Of a DNA stretch of 5,439 bases, positions 1 to 4,682 are shown piece after piece; the stretch's first letter is position 1, and each line of letters starts with the position of its first letter. A model generated the notes under the pieces. It was given only the letters and a program-made list of their open reading frames with translations. It ran no database searches and was not told the DNA's origin. This DNA comes from Sideroxydans sp. Its GTDB lineage: Bacteria > Pseudomonadota > Gammaproteobacteria > Burkholderiales > Gallionellaceae. A program made the position numbers and the translations under genes. Location: NCBI GenBank assembly GCA_030823965.1, contig JAVBYP010000053.1, forward strand, positions 1 through 5,439. Reading direction: 5' to 3'.

Positions 1-210
1 GCCGCGCCAGTAGCGTACGCGCGCGGCTGGGTAGTCGTGTTCGAGGATGGCGCGCACGGCAGGCTGCAGGTCGCCGACGAGCCATAGCATCTCAGCGGCT
101 GGCGGCTTGCCCAGCGTCTCGGTGAGGAAGCGGTCGATCTCGGCCTCCTGATCGGCGGCCCAGGCTGGCAACGCCAACATGAGCAACAGCAATGTGCGCA
201 GGGAGGCCAT
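1..210 (-). CDS. Exported protein, N-terminal 70 residues only; probable periplasmic FMN-binding-domain protein (3' end outside window)
   Basis: The frame opens with ATG at 210 and stays open to the left edge, giving 70 residues. Residues 1-19 form a clear Sec signal peptide: one Arg at position 5, a Leu/Met/Ala core, then PAWA-A, with likely cleavage after Ala18 or Ala19. The mature part starts acidic (DQEAEID) and later reads YPAARVRYWRG. From memory, this layout and the VRYWR stretch resemble small periplasmic proteins with a C-terminal FMN-binding domain. The FMN-attachment region would lie beyond the edge, so the function is inferred. The ATG lies one base after the porin stop codon, and no Shine-Dalgarno is visible, so translation is probably coupled to the porin in a two-gene operon under the Fur/FNR-type control region. 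Alternatives are any small periplasmic protein of unknown role. That it is a real exported protein is fairly sure; the family is less so. Confidence 0.65.
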   Translation of the reverse strand, partial: MASLRTLLLLMLALPAWAADQEAEIDRFLTETLGKPPAAEMLWLVGDLQPAVRAILEHDYPAARVRYWRG

Positions 211-211
211 A

Positions 212-1447
212 TCAGAACTGGTAGCCGAGGCCGAGGTTAAACCCATCGAACTCGTCCTGCCCGCTCGGCACCTGCTGGCTCTGGTAATCCAGCTTCACAA
301 CCACATCGGCATGCGGCCAGAAATTCACGCCGAAATCGGTCTGTTTGTAGCGGCTGTCTGCAATATCGCCCGCGCGGTTGTCCCAAGTGCTACGGCGCGC
401 GAACACGCCCCATTGTTCGGTGAATTTCCACGAGGGTTCCACATACCAGCCGTTCTGTTTGTCCGCGCCGAGCGCCTTGGGACCGCTTCCGTCCAGGTTC
501 CATCCGGCATACAGCGCGCGCAATCCGAACCTGCCATGGTTCAGCACGGCATGCGCTTCATATAGTGTCGCCCCGCCCGCCGTGGCTTCCACGCTCTGGG
601 TGATATCGGTCTGGCGTTGTAGCGTGGTGGCTAGTTCGATGCCGGGAAGACCGGTCCATTTCAGGCGCGCGGTGTAGGCAGGGTCCTTGGCCTTGGCGCT
701 GGCACCACTCAGGCGGCCATCGCGCACCGCGAAGTTCTTGGCTGCGGTCGTCGCCAGTCCGCTGCTGATCATGCCGTCGAACGAAATGTTGTCCGCCAGC
801 CGCGCCGTGACGGTGACACCGCCCTCGCGCCAGGTGGTGGGGATGATGTTGGTCTCCACTGGGTTGCGTTCCACGCCGTAGAAGGTGGGCGGCTCATGCG
901 TCTCGCTGATGATTCCGACCGGCATCACCATCAGGCCCGCTTTCACCGACATCGCATCGCTCAAGCTGAAATCCAGATACATCTGCTCCACCGCGACCAC
1001 GCCCGAGCTGCCCGTTGCGGTGTCCTTGGTCACACCATGCTCGACTTCCAGCTCGGAGAAGAAGCGCGTCGACTCGTCGAACTGGTGGCTCATGAACAGC
1101 ACGAAGCGGTGCAGGTCCAGCTCGTCCTTGTTGGTGCCACCCGCTTTGCGGTTCTTCAGCTTGTTGAGGTGCAGCTCGCCATAGCCACCGATGCTGGTGG
1201 CGGTGTTGCTCGCGCCACCCTGGCTGGCGATCCTGTCCATCTGATTTCCGGTGGCTTCGACCTTCTGTTCGGTCTGCGTCAACTGTTCTTTCAGTGTGCG
1301 GTTCTCGCTTTCCAGCGTGTTCAGGCGCTGTTCCAGTGCCTTGAGGCGGTCATCGGTGTTGGTCTCTGCGGCGGCGGGAGTGCTCAGGATGCCCATCAAG
1401 GCCAGAGCCAGTGCGGTGAGAGGCAGGTGCTTGGGGCTACGTTCCAT
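212..1447 (-). CDS. Outer-membrane porin with N-terminal coiled coil, probably iron-regulated
   Basis: This complete 411-residue protein should form a beta-barrel channel in the outer membrane. Residues 1-27 are a signal peptide ending TPAAA, cleaved before Glu28. Residues about 31-75 show heptad-like Leu/charged spacing (RLKALEQRLNTLESE), predicting a periplasmic coiled coil that could trimerise the barrel. The barrel starts near residue 86 (GGYGELHLNKL) and continues in alternating amphipathic strands to a terminal GLGYQF; a C-terminal Phe is the usual outer-membrane assembly signal. The segment around residues 180-210 (ETHEPPTFYGVERNPVETNIIPTTW) matches a porin family I remember from beta- and gammaproteobacteria, related to OprP-like porins; its substrate is unknown. 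The start is supported by AGGAG eight bases upstream. Two Fur-like boxes and an FNR-type palindrome precede it, and the next gene begins one base after its stop. Ion or iron-complex uptake is possible but unproven. Confidence 0.88.
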   Translation of the reverse strand: MERSPKHLPLTALALALMGILSTPAAAETNTDDRLKALEQRLNTLESENRTLKEQLTQTEQKVEATGNQMDRIASQGGASNTATSIGGYGELHLNKLKNRKAGGTNKDELDLHRFVLFMSHQFDESTRFFSELEVEHGVTKDTATGSSGVVAVEQMYLDFSLSDAMSVKAGLMVMPVGIISETHEPPTFYGVERNPVETNIIPTTWREGGVTVTARLADNISFDGMISSGLATTAAKNFAVRDGRLSGASAKAKDPAYTARLKWTGLPGIELATTLQRQTDITQSVEATAGGATLYEAHAVLNHGRFGLRALYAGWNLDGSGPKALGADKQNGWYVEPSWKFTEQWGVFARRSTWDNRAGDIADSRYKQTDFGVNFWPHADVVVKLDYQSQQVPSGQDEFDGFNLGLGYQF

Positions 1448-1470
1448 GTGAATATCTCCTATTCAACTGA

Positions 1471-1484
1471 TTGATATTGATCAA
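1471..1484. promoter_or_regulatory. FNR/CRP-family binding site (TTGAT-ATTG-ATCAA)
   Basis: The sequence TTGATATTGATCAA matches all ten defined bases of the FNR/ANR/DNR consensus TTGAT-N4-ATCAA. It lies 23 bases from the porin start codon. If the predicted porin promoter is used, its centre falls about 55 bases downstream of the start point, where a bound regulator would be expected to block transcription. It is too close to the porin ATG to act as a class II activator there, and too far from the fur candidate promoter for a normal activating position. Which FNR-family member binds cannot be told. Confidence 0.62.
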
Positions 1485-1525
1485 GCTATTTACTCATTGC
1501 GGACCGATGATGGGTGTAATCAAAT

Positions 1526-1544
1526 GAGAATGACTCTCATCATA
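1526..1544. promoter_or_regulatory. Fur box 1, over the porin -10 element
   Basis: GAGAATGACTCTCATCATA matches 13 of 19 positions of the classical Fur box GATAATGATAATCATTATC. It contains the palindrome ATGAGA-N5-TCTCAT nearby (1524-1540). It covers the predicted porin -10 hexamer (1539-1544), so iron-loaded Fur should exclude RNA polymerase. It is a direct repeat of box 2: 13 of the first 15 bases are identical. Confidence 0.75.
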
Positions 1545-1568
1545 AGTGATAATGATTCTCATGCGCAA
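1539..1568 (-). promoter_or_regulatory. Candidate sigma70 promoter of the porin operon
   Basis: On the minus strand TTGCGC (1568-1563) is followed after 18 bases by TATGAT (1544-1539), which matches five of six bases of the -10 consensus. The -35 element is weak (three of six). A start point near 1532 would give a leader of about 85 nt that contains the FNR-type palindrome. The placement inside two Fur boxes supports a real, iron-repressed promoter, but the leader and start point are predicted only by eye. Confidence 0.5.
1548..1566. promoter_or_regulatory. Fur box 2, between both divergent promoters
   Basis: GATAATGATTCTCATGCGC matches 14 of 19 positions of the Fur consensus and holds a strong 6-1-6 core (GATAAT-G-ATTCTC). 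It fills the spacer of the predicted porin promoter, touches its -35 hexamer, and covers the candidate -35 of fur. One bound Fur dimer could therefore repress both directions, giving fur autoregulation. The start-to-start distance from box 1 is 22 bp, about two helical turns. Confidence 0.8.
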
Positions 1569-1584
1569 GAAAATTTGTTAAAGT
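1556..1584 (+). promoter_or_regulatory. Weak candidate promoter of fur
   Basis: TTCTCA (1556-1561), 17 bases, then TAAAGT (1579-1584) preceded by TG at 1576-1577 forms an extended -10 type promoter. Each hexamer matches only four of six bases. Its -35 lies inside Fur box 2, consistent with autoregulation. Another loose -10 match, TAGAAT at 1593-1598, has no good -35 partner, so the choice is uncertain. Confidence 0.33.
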
Positions 1585-1607
1585 CGAATCCGTAGAATCA
1601 GACTAAT

Positions 1608-1613
1608 AGGTGA
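1608..1613 (+). promoter_or_regulatory. fur: Ribosome binding site that sets the fur start
   Basis: AGGTGA ends five bases before ATG at 1619. A GTG in the same frame at 1610 would add three residues (MKK), but it lies inside this Shine-Dalgarno and has only a poorly spaced AGG of its own directly in front. The ATG is therefore the preferred start. Confidence 0.7.
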
Positions 1614-1618
1614 AAAAG

Positions 1619-2044
1619 ATGGAAAGCCAAGAACTGCGCAATGTCGGTCTCAAAGTGACCACGCCGCGCCTAAAGATATTGAGCCTGCTGGAAAAATCCA
1701 CCGAGAAGCACATGACCGCCGAAACAATCTACCGCTTGTTGAGCACAGGAGGTGAGGTGATCGGGTTGGCCACCGTCTATCGTGCCTTGGCCCAGTTCGA
1801 GGCAGCGGGGCTGATTACGCGGCACCAGTTCGAAGGCGGGCAGACCGTGTTCGAACTGGAACGCGGCCCACACCATGACCACATCGTCTGCGTGCGTTGC
1901 GGACGGGTGGAAGAGTTCTACGACAAGATCATCGAAGAGCGGCAGCGCGTGATATCCGAGAAGCTCGGCTTCACCCTGAGCGATCACGCCCTCACGCTGT
2001 ATGGCGAATGCACTCCAAACTGTCCAAAAAGTCACTCGGCATGA
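1619..2044 (+). CDS. fur: Ferric uptake regulator Fur
   Basis: This is a cytoplasmic metal-dependent repressor that binds Fur boxes as a dimer when loaded with ferrous iron. It has 141 residues, against 148 in E. coli Fur. The N-terminal winged helix is highly typical (GLKVTTPRLKIL at 10-21, GLATVYRALAQFEAAGLITRH at 49-69). By alignment with E. coli Fur the metal ligands are kept: His31, Glu79, His86 and His88 for one site, His85, Asp87, Glu106 and His123 for another. Two cysteine pairs, Cys91/Cys94 and Cys131/Cys135, would hold structural zinc; the second pair is one residue closer than in E. coli. The HHDHIVC signature and Fur-type DNA helix argue against Zur or PerR. The start is ATG with AGGTGA upstream. 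It lies divergent from the porin across two Fur boxes, and upstream of a small unknown gene and a metal exporter with short gaps. Confidence 0.96.
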   Translation: MESQELRNVGLKVTTPRLKILSLLEKSTEKHMTAETIYRLLSTGGEVIGLATVYRALAQFEAAGLITRHQFEGGQTVFELERGPHHDHIVCVRCGRVEEFYDKIIEERQRVISEKLGFTLSDHALTLYGECTPNCPKSHSA

Positions 2045-2074
2045 CGGCGTAACTCAGTTTAGGAATCAATAACC

Positions 2075-2497
2075 ATGAACCAATCAGTCAATGACTTTCA
2101 TGCGCGCCTGAAGGGCAGCTTTCAGGGCATGCTGCAATGGTCACAATTGGATGCACTTTGGTCGCGCGTGAAGATAGGTGAGTGGTATGTCTATCAGCTC
2201 GGTGAGGCGTTGCCGCAGAGTCCATTGAAGGGAGATGCGCTAGCGCAACGCATCGACGCATTGGATGCCTTACTGCATCAGGAACATGATGAGACCTATT
2301 GCGGCATCGTATATGCCGACGATGCCGAAGTTCCCACCCTGATCAAGGTGTACGATCCCAGTCATATGGGTTCGTCATGTAGCACCGCTTCCTCACCGCC
2401 TGGCTGGATTCTCAGTGTGACCCCACCGCAGGCCATCGAATCACATGCGCCCGTTCCCAACAATCGTCGACGCTGGTGGCAACTATTTTCAAAATGA
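2075..2497 (+). CDS. Conserved-looking hypothetical soluble protein in the fur operon
   Basis: I do not recognise a named family for this 140-residue protein. It has no signal peptide and no membrane segment, so it is probably cytoplasmic. It is mixed alpha/beta in look: helical, charged N-terminal third (residues 1-35), an aromatic patch (GEWYVYQLG, 35-43), then TLIKVYDPSHMGSSCS (88-103) and PPGWILSVTPP (108-118), which look like conserved core motifs. The tail is basic and aromatic (NNRRRWWQLF). Cys76 and Cys102 with several His residues could bind metal, but no standard motif is present. ATG is preceded by AGGA ten bases upstream, 30 bases after fur, and the exporter gene follows after seven bases. 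It is a real gene by this context and composition; a role in metal homeostasis is only inferred from neighbours. Confidence 0.8.
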   Translation: MNQSVNDFHARLKGSFQGMLQWSQLDALWSRVKIGEWYVYQLGEALPQSPLKGDALAQRIDALDALLHQEHDETYCGIVYADDAEVPTLIKVYDPSHMGSSCSTASSPPGWILSVTPPQAIESHAPVPNNRRRWWQLFSK

Positions 2498-2504
2498 TGC
2501 ATTC

Positions 2505-3395
2505 ATGAGCGGACACCATCATCACCACAGCGCGAACTACGGTCGCGCCTTCGCCATTGGCATCACCCTGAATGTCGGTTTCGTTTTGGTGGAAGTCTTC
2601 TACGGCTTGCAGGCCGATTCACTCGCGCTGCTTTCCGATGCAGGTCATAACCTGAGTGATGTTCTGGGACTGCTGATCGCCTGGGGTGGTTTTTATCTGG
2701 GCAGGCTACGCCCCAATCAGAAGCACACCTATGGCTTAGGGCGAGCCACGATACTGGCGGCATTGTTCAATGCACTGATCCTGTTGGTCGCCATCGGTGG
2801 CATCGCATGGGAAGCCATTGCCCGCTTTAGTCATCCCGTTCCGTTTCAGGGCGGCATCGTGATGTGGGTGGCGGGTATTGGCGTAGTCATCAACGGCATC
2901 ACTGCTTGGCTGTTCATGGCGGGTAATAAGGATGATCTCAATCTGCGCGGTGCATTCCTGCACATGACGGCAGATGCACTGGTCTCGTTAGGAGTCGTCA
3001 TCGCAGGTGCGGTATTCCTTTTGACAGGTTGGACTTGGTTAGACCCCGCTATCAGTTTGGCGATCGCTGTCGTGATCTTATTGGGGACTTGGGGGTTGCT
3101 GCGCCAGTCTTTGCATCTCTCGTTAGACGGCGTACCAGATTCCATAGATTTGAACGCAGTGCGCAACTATTTAGCCGCTCAACCTGGGGTGATTGAAGTG
3201 CACGACTTGCATGTGTGGGCGATGAGCACCTCGGAGGTTGCCTTGACTGCACACCTAGTCACGAATGGTGAACAACTTAAAGATGATTTTCTGTCTCGAG
3301 TGGCAAATGAATTGCATGATGAATATGGGATCGAGCATGCAACCATCCAAATTGAGTCTGGAAACATTACTTGTGCTTTGAGCACGCATGCGTAA
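2505..3395 (+). CDS. Cation diffusion facilitator metal exporter, zinc-type (ZitB/CzcD-like)
   Basis: This inner-membrane antiporter should export divalent metal, most likely zinc, in exchange for protons. Its 296 residues give six membrane helices at roughly 13-33, 40-62, 80-103, 115-138, 150-174 and 178-200, then a cytoplasmic domain (203-296) with the family motif VHDLHVWAMS (232-241). The transport site reads His48/Asp52 in helix 2 (SDAGHNLSD) and His153/Asp157 in helix 5 (HMTAD). In CDF proteins this HD-HD set is linked to zinc, whereas iron/zinc FieF (YiiP) has Asp in the first place. The N-terminus carries five consecutive His (4-8), a common cytosolic metal-binding feature. I chose ATG at 2505, seven bases after the preceding stop, because the protein then starts MSGHHHHHS. 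An in-frame ATG at 2445 would overlap the upstream gene by 53 bases and add an unlikely leader. No Shine-Dalgarno is clear, so coupled translation is likely. Confidence 0.92.
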   Translation: MSGHHHHHSANYGRAFAIGITLNVGFVLVEVFYGLQADSLALLSDAGHNLSDVLGLLIAWGGFYLGRLRPNQKHTYGLGRATILAALFNALILLVAIGGIAWEAIARFSHPVPFQGGIVMWVAGIGVVINGITAWLFMAGNKDDLNLRGAFLHMTADALVSLGVVIAGAVFLLTGWTWLDPAISLAIAVVILLGTWGLLRQSLHLSLDGVPDSIDLNAVRNYLAAQPGVIEVHDLHVWAMSTSEVALTAHLVTNGEQLKDDFLSRVANELHDEYGIEHATIQIESGNITCALSTHA

Positions 3396-3414
3396 GTTAA
3401 CTGCCATCACTTCG

Positions 3415-3462
3415 AGTTGTGGTTCCGACATAACCTAAAGGTTAGTCTTCACCGCAACTTAG
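3415..3462. repeat. Tandem module, copy A (short, diverged)
   Basis: It begins AGTTGTGGTTCCGAC, has a small hairpin TAACC-TAAA-GGTTA (3431-3444), then TCTTCACCG and CAACTTAG. The same order of parts returns in copy B, which starts 72 bases later. In the segment after the small hairpin, 17 of 23 bases agree between copies by eye. It lies between the convergent exporter gene and proB. Family unknown. Confidence 0.5.
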
Positions 3463-3491
3463 TATTACTCTGTTAGAGCAATACTAAGTTG
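3455..3491. repeat. Long hairpin following copy A
   Basis: CAACTTAGTATT (3455-3466) pairs perfectly with AATACTAAGTTG (3480-3491). An inner CTC/GAG pairing follows after one mismatch, with loop TGTTA. Flanking CCG/TGG can add three pairs including a G-U. No T-run follows on either strand, so it is not a textbook intrinsic terminator, but it could end or stabilise the 3' end of the fur operon transcript. Confidence 0.8.
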
Positions 3492-3553
3492 TGGCTTCGG
3501 CCACCGCTTCGCGGTTTAACTTGCTGCGCAAGTTAGCCTACGCCGCAATCTAG
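3487..3553. repeat. Tandem module, copy B (long)
   Basis: It begins AGTTGTGGCTTCGGCCAC and holds three compact hairpins. These are GTGGC-TTCG-GCCAC (3491-3504, a stable UUCG tetraloop), CCGC-TTC-GCGG (3504-3514) and TAACTTGC-TGC-GCAAGTTA (3517-3535). It ends in a spacer, CCTACGCCG, and CAATCTAG. Compared with copy A it carries an extra CCGCTTCGCGG block and a longer arm on the last hairpin. The hairpin-dense layout recalls REP/BIME-type intergenic repeats, but I recognise no named family. Confidence 0.55.
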
Positions 3554-3582
3554 TTCTGTTGCTTCACAACAGAACTAGATTG
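3546..3582. terminator. 16-bp perfect hairpin spanning the proB stop codon; candidate proB terminator or 3' stabiliser
   Basis: CAATCTAGTTCTGTTG (3546-3561) pairs without mismatch to CAACAGAACTAGATTG (3567-3582) around a five-base loop. On the minus strand the arm entered first encodes the last five residues of ProB (N-L-V-L-L), and the stop TGA is the first three bases of the loop. There is no U-tract after the stem, so intrinsic termination is uncertain; blocking of 3' exonucleases is an alternative. Confidence 0.6.
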
Positions 3583-4682
3583 TCTCGATGGATCAGCTCT
3601 GATTCATCGACATATCCGAGGATGGATTCGATCTCGCCGCTAGGTTTGCCGGCGATGCGGCGCGCTTCAGCGGCGCTGTAGTTGATGAGGCCGCGTGCGA
3701 TGTCGTGTCCTTCTGTGTCGAGTACGGCTACCACTGCGCCACGTTGGAATTCACCTGTGACCTGTGTCACGCCGATCGGTAGCAAACTCTTTCCTTCATT
3801 CTTGAGCACTCGCACCGCACCTGCATCCAATGTCACTTTGCCGGTGACTTGCAAATGGTCAGCCAGCCATTGTTTGCGTGCATCTAGTGATAGGGCGGGG
3901 GCGACCAGCAAAGTGCCGATGGACTCGCCTTGTAGCAGGCGAGGTAGGACATCATTCTCGTGACCAGAAGCGATGACGGTATGTGCACCGCTGCGCGCAG
4001 CACGTTTCGCTGCCAGCACCTTGGTGATCATGCCGCCACGACCGATGCTGCTGCCTGCGCCACCTGCCATCAATTCCAACTTGGCATCGCCTGCTTGCGC
4101 TTCGCTGATGAGTGTCGCACTCGCATCTTTACGCGGATCGGCGGTGAAGAGGCCAACTTGGTCGGTAAGGATGACCAGTGCATCGGCCTCGATGAGATTG
4201 GCAACCAACGCACCTAGCGTGTCGTTGTCGCCGAACTTGATCTCGTCGGTCACGACGGTGTCGTTTTCGTTGATGATGGGGATGACACCCAGTGTGAGCA
4301 GTGTGCGCAGGGTAGAGCGTGCGTTCAGGTAACGTTCGCGGTCGGCGAGATCGGCATGTGTCAACAAGACTTGTGCTGCGCGCAGACCGTGTTGGCTGAA
4401 ACAGCTCTCATAGACCTGCACCAAACCCATTTGACCGACTGCAGCAGCAGCTTGCAATTCATGTACTGCACTTGGGCGTTGCTTCCAACCTAATCGTTGC
4501 ATGCCTTCGGCGATTGCGCCAGAAGATACCAAGACCACTTCACAGCCTTGTGCACGCAATGTGCTGATCTGTTGTGCCCAATTCCCGATGGCGCGCGTGT
4601 CTAAGCCTTCACCTGAATTGGTGACGAGGCTACTGCCGACTTTGACGACGATGCGTTTGGATTGGGTCAGAACGGTTTTCAT
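3564..4682 (-). CDS. proB: Glutamate 5-kinase ProB
   Basis: It phosphorylates L-glutamate with ATP to gamma-glutamyl phosphate, the first step of proline synthesis, in the cytoplasm. The 372 residues match the usual length of the two-domain enzyme (367 in E. coli). The amino-acid-kinase domain (about 8-260) shows VVKVGSSLV (12-20) with Lys14, VSSGAIAEG (52-60), NENDTV (138-143), FGDNDTLGA (150-158) and GRGGMITK (214-221). A C-terminal PUA domain follows (about 277-355), with [11 protein letters not shown] (310-320) and GLINYSA (331-337). ProB is usually feedback-inhibited by proline; the fold here is intact. Its ATG overlaps the obg stop as ATGA, and no Shine-Dalgarno is seen, so translation is probably coupled. 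proA is not adjacent downstream; convergent repeats and the metal exporter lie there instead. The last codons form one arm of a 16-bp hairpin. Confidence 0.98.
   Translation of the reverse strand: MKTVLTQSKRIVVKVGSSLVTNSGEGLDTRAIGNWAQQISTLRAQGCEVVLVSSGAIAEGMQRLGWKQRPSAVHELQAAAAVGQMGLVQVYESCFSQHGLRAAQVLLTHADLADRERYLNARSTLRTLLTLGVIPIINENDTVVTDEIKFGDNDTLGALVANLIEADALVILTDQVGLFTADPRKDASATLISEAQAGDAKLELMAGGAGSSIGRGGMITKVLAAKRAARSGAHTVIASGHENDVLPRLLQGESIGTLLVAPALSLDARKQWLADHLQVTGKVTLDAGAVRVLKNEGKSLLPIGVTQVTGEFQRGAVVAVLDTEGHDIARGLINYSAAEARRIAGKPSGEIESILGYVDESELIHRDNLVLL
3585..3610. repeat. Palindrome inside the proB 3' coding end
   Basis: TCGATG (3585-3590) and CATCGA (3605-3610) enclose ATCAG/CTGAT (3592-3596 and 3599-3603) with a G-T pair between the two blocks. 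This nearly perfect 26-base palindrome codes for ProB residues around 358-366 (the DESELIH region). It lies two bases from the stop-codon hairpin and may be chance codon use or part of the same structured end. Confidence 0.5.

Noticed and set aside
179..565. Plus-strand open frame of 128 codons across the porin/exported-protein junction
   Set aside because: It runs antisense to both the porin 3' end and the signal-peptide gene, which are tightly coupled on the minus strand.
896..1474. Long open frame of 192 codons on the plus strand opposite the porin
   Set aside because: It is antisense to a clearly real porin gene, has a low-complexity Ala/Val/Gln/Arg composition, no convincing start signal, and is explained by the GC-rich codon pattern of the opposite strand.
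1471..1484. CRP rather than FNR site
   Set aside because: The CRP consensus TGTGA-N6-TCACA is not met; the half-sites TTGAT/ATCAA with a four-base gap are of FNR type.
1526..1566. Zur or MntR operators instead of Fur boxes
   Set aside because: The GATAAT/ATTCTC 6-1-6 pattern follows the Fur consensus, and the adjacent regulator has the features of Fur itself.
1670..2035. 121-codon minus-strand open frame opposite fur
   Set aside because: It lies wholly within fur, whose metal ligands and DNA-binding helix match the known family; the antisense product shows nothing recognisable.
3500..3540. Integron attC-like look (CCGCTTCGCGG, TTAAC and GTTAG motifs)
   Set aside because: Some words recall attC sites, but GTTAGCC does not fit GTTRRRY. 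No matching outer R/L box pair encloses a 55-140 base imperfect palindrome, and no cassette or integrase is nearby. Short local hairpins explain it better.
3415..3582. CRISPR array
   Set aside because: The repeats are only two, imperfect and of unequal length, with no regular spacers and no cas genes.
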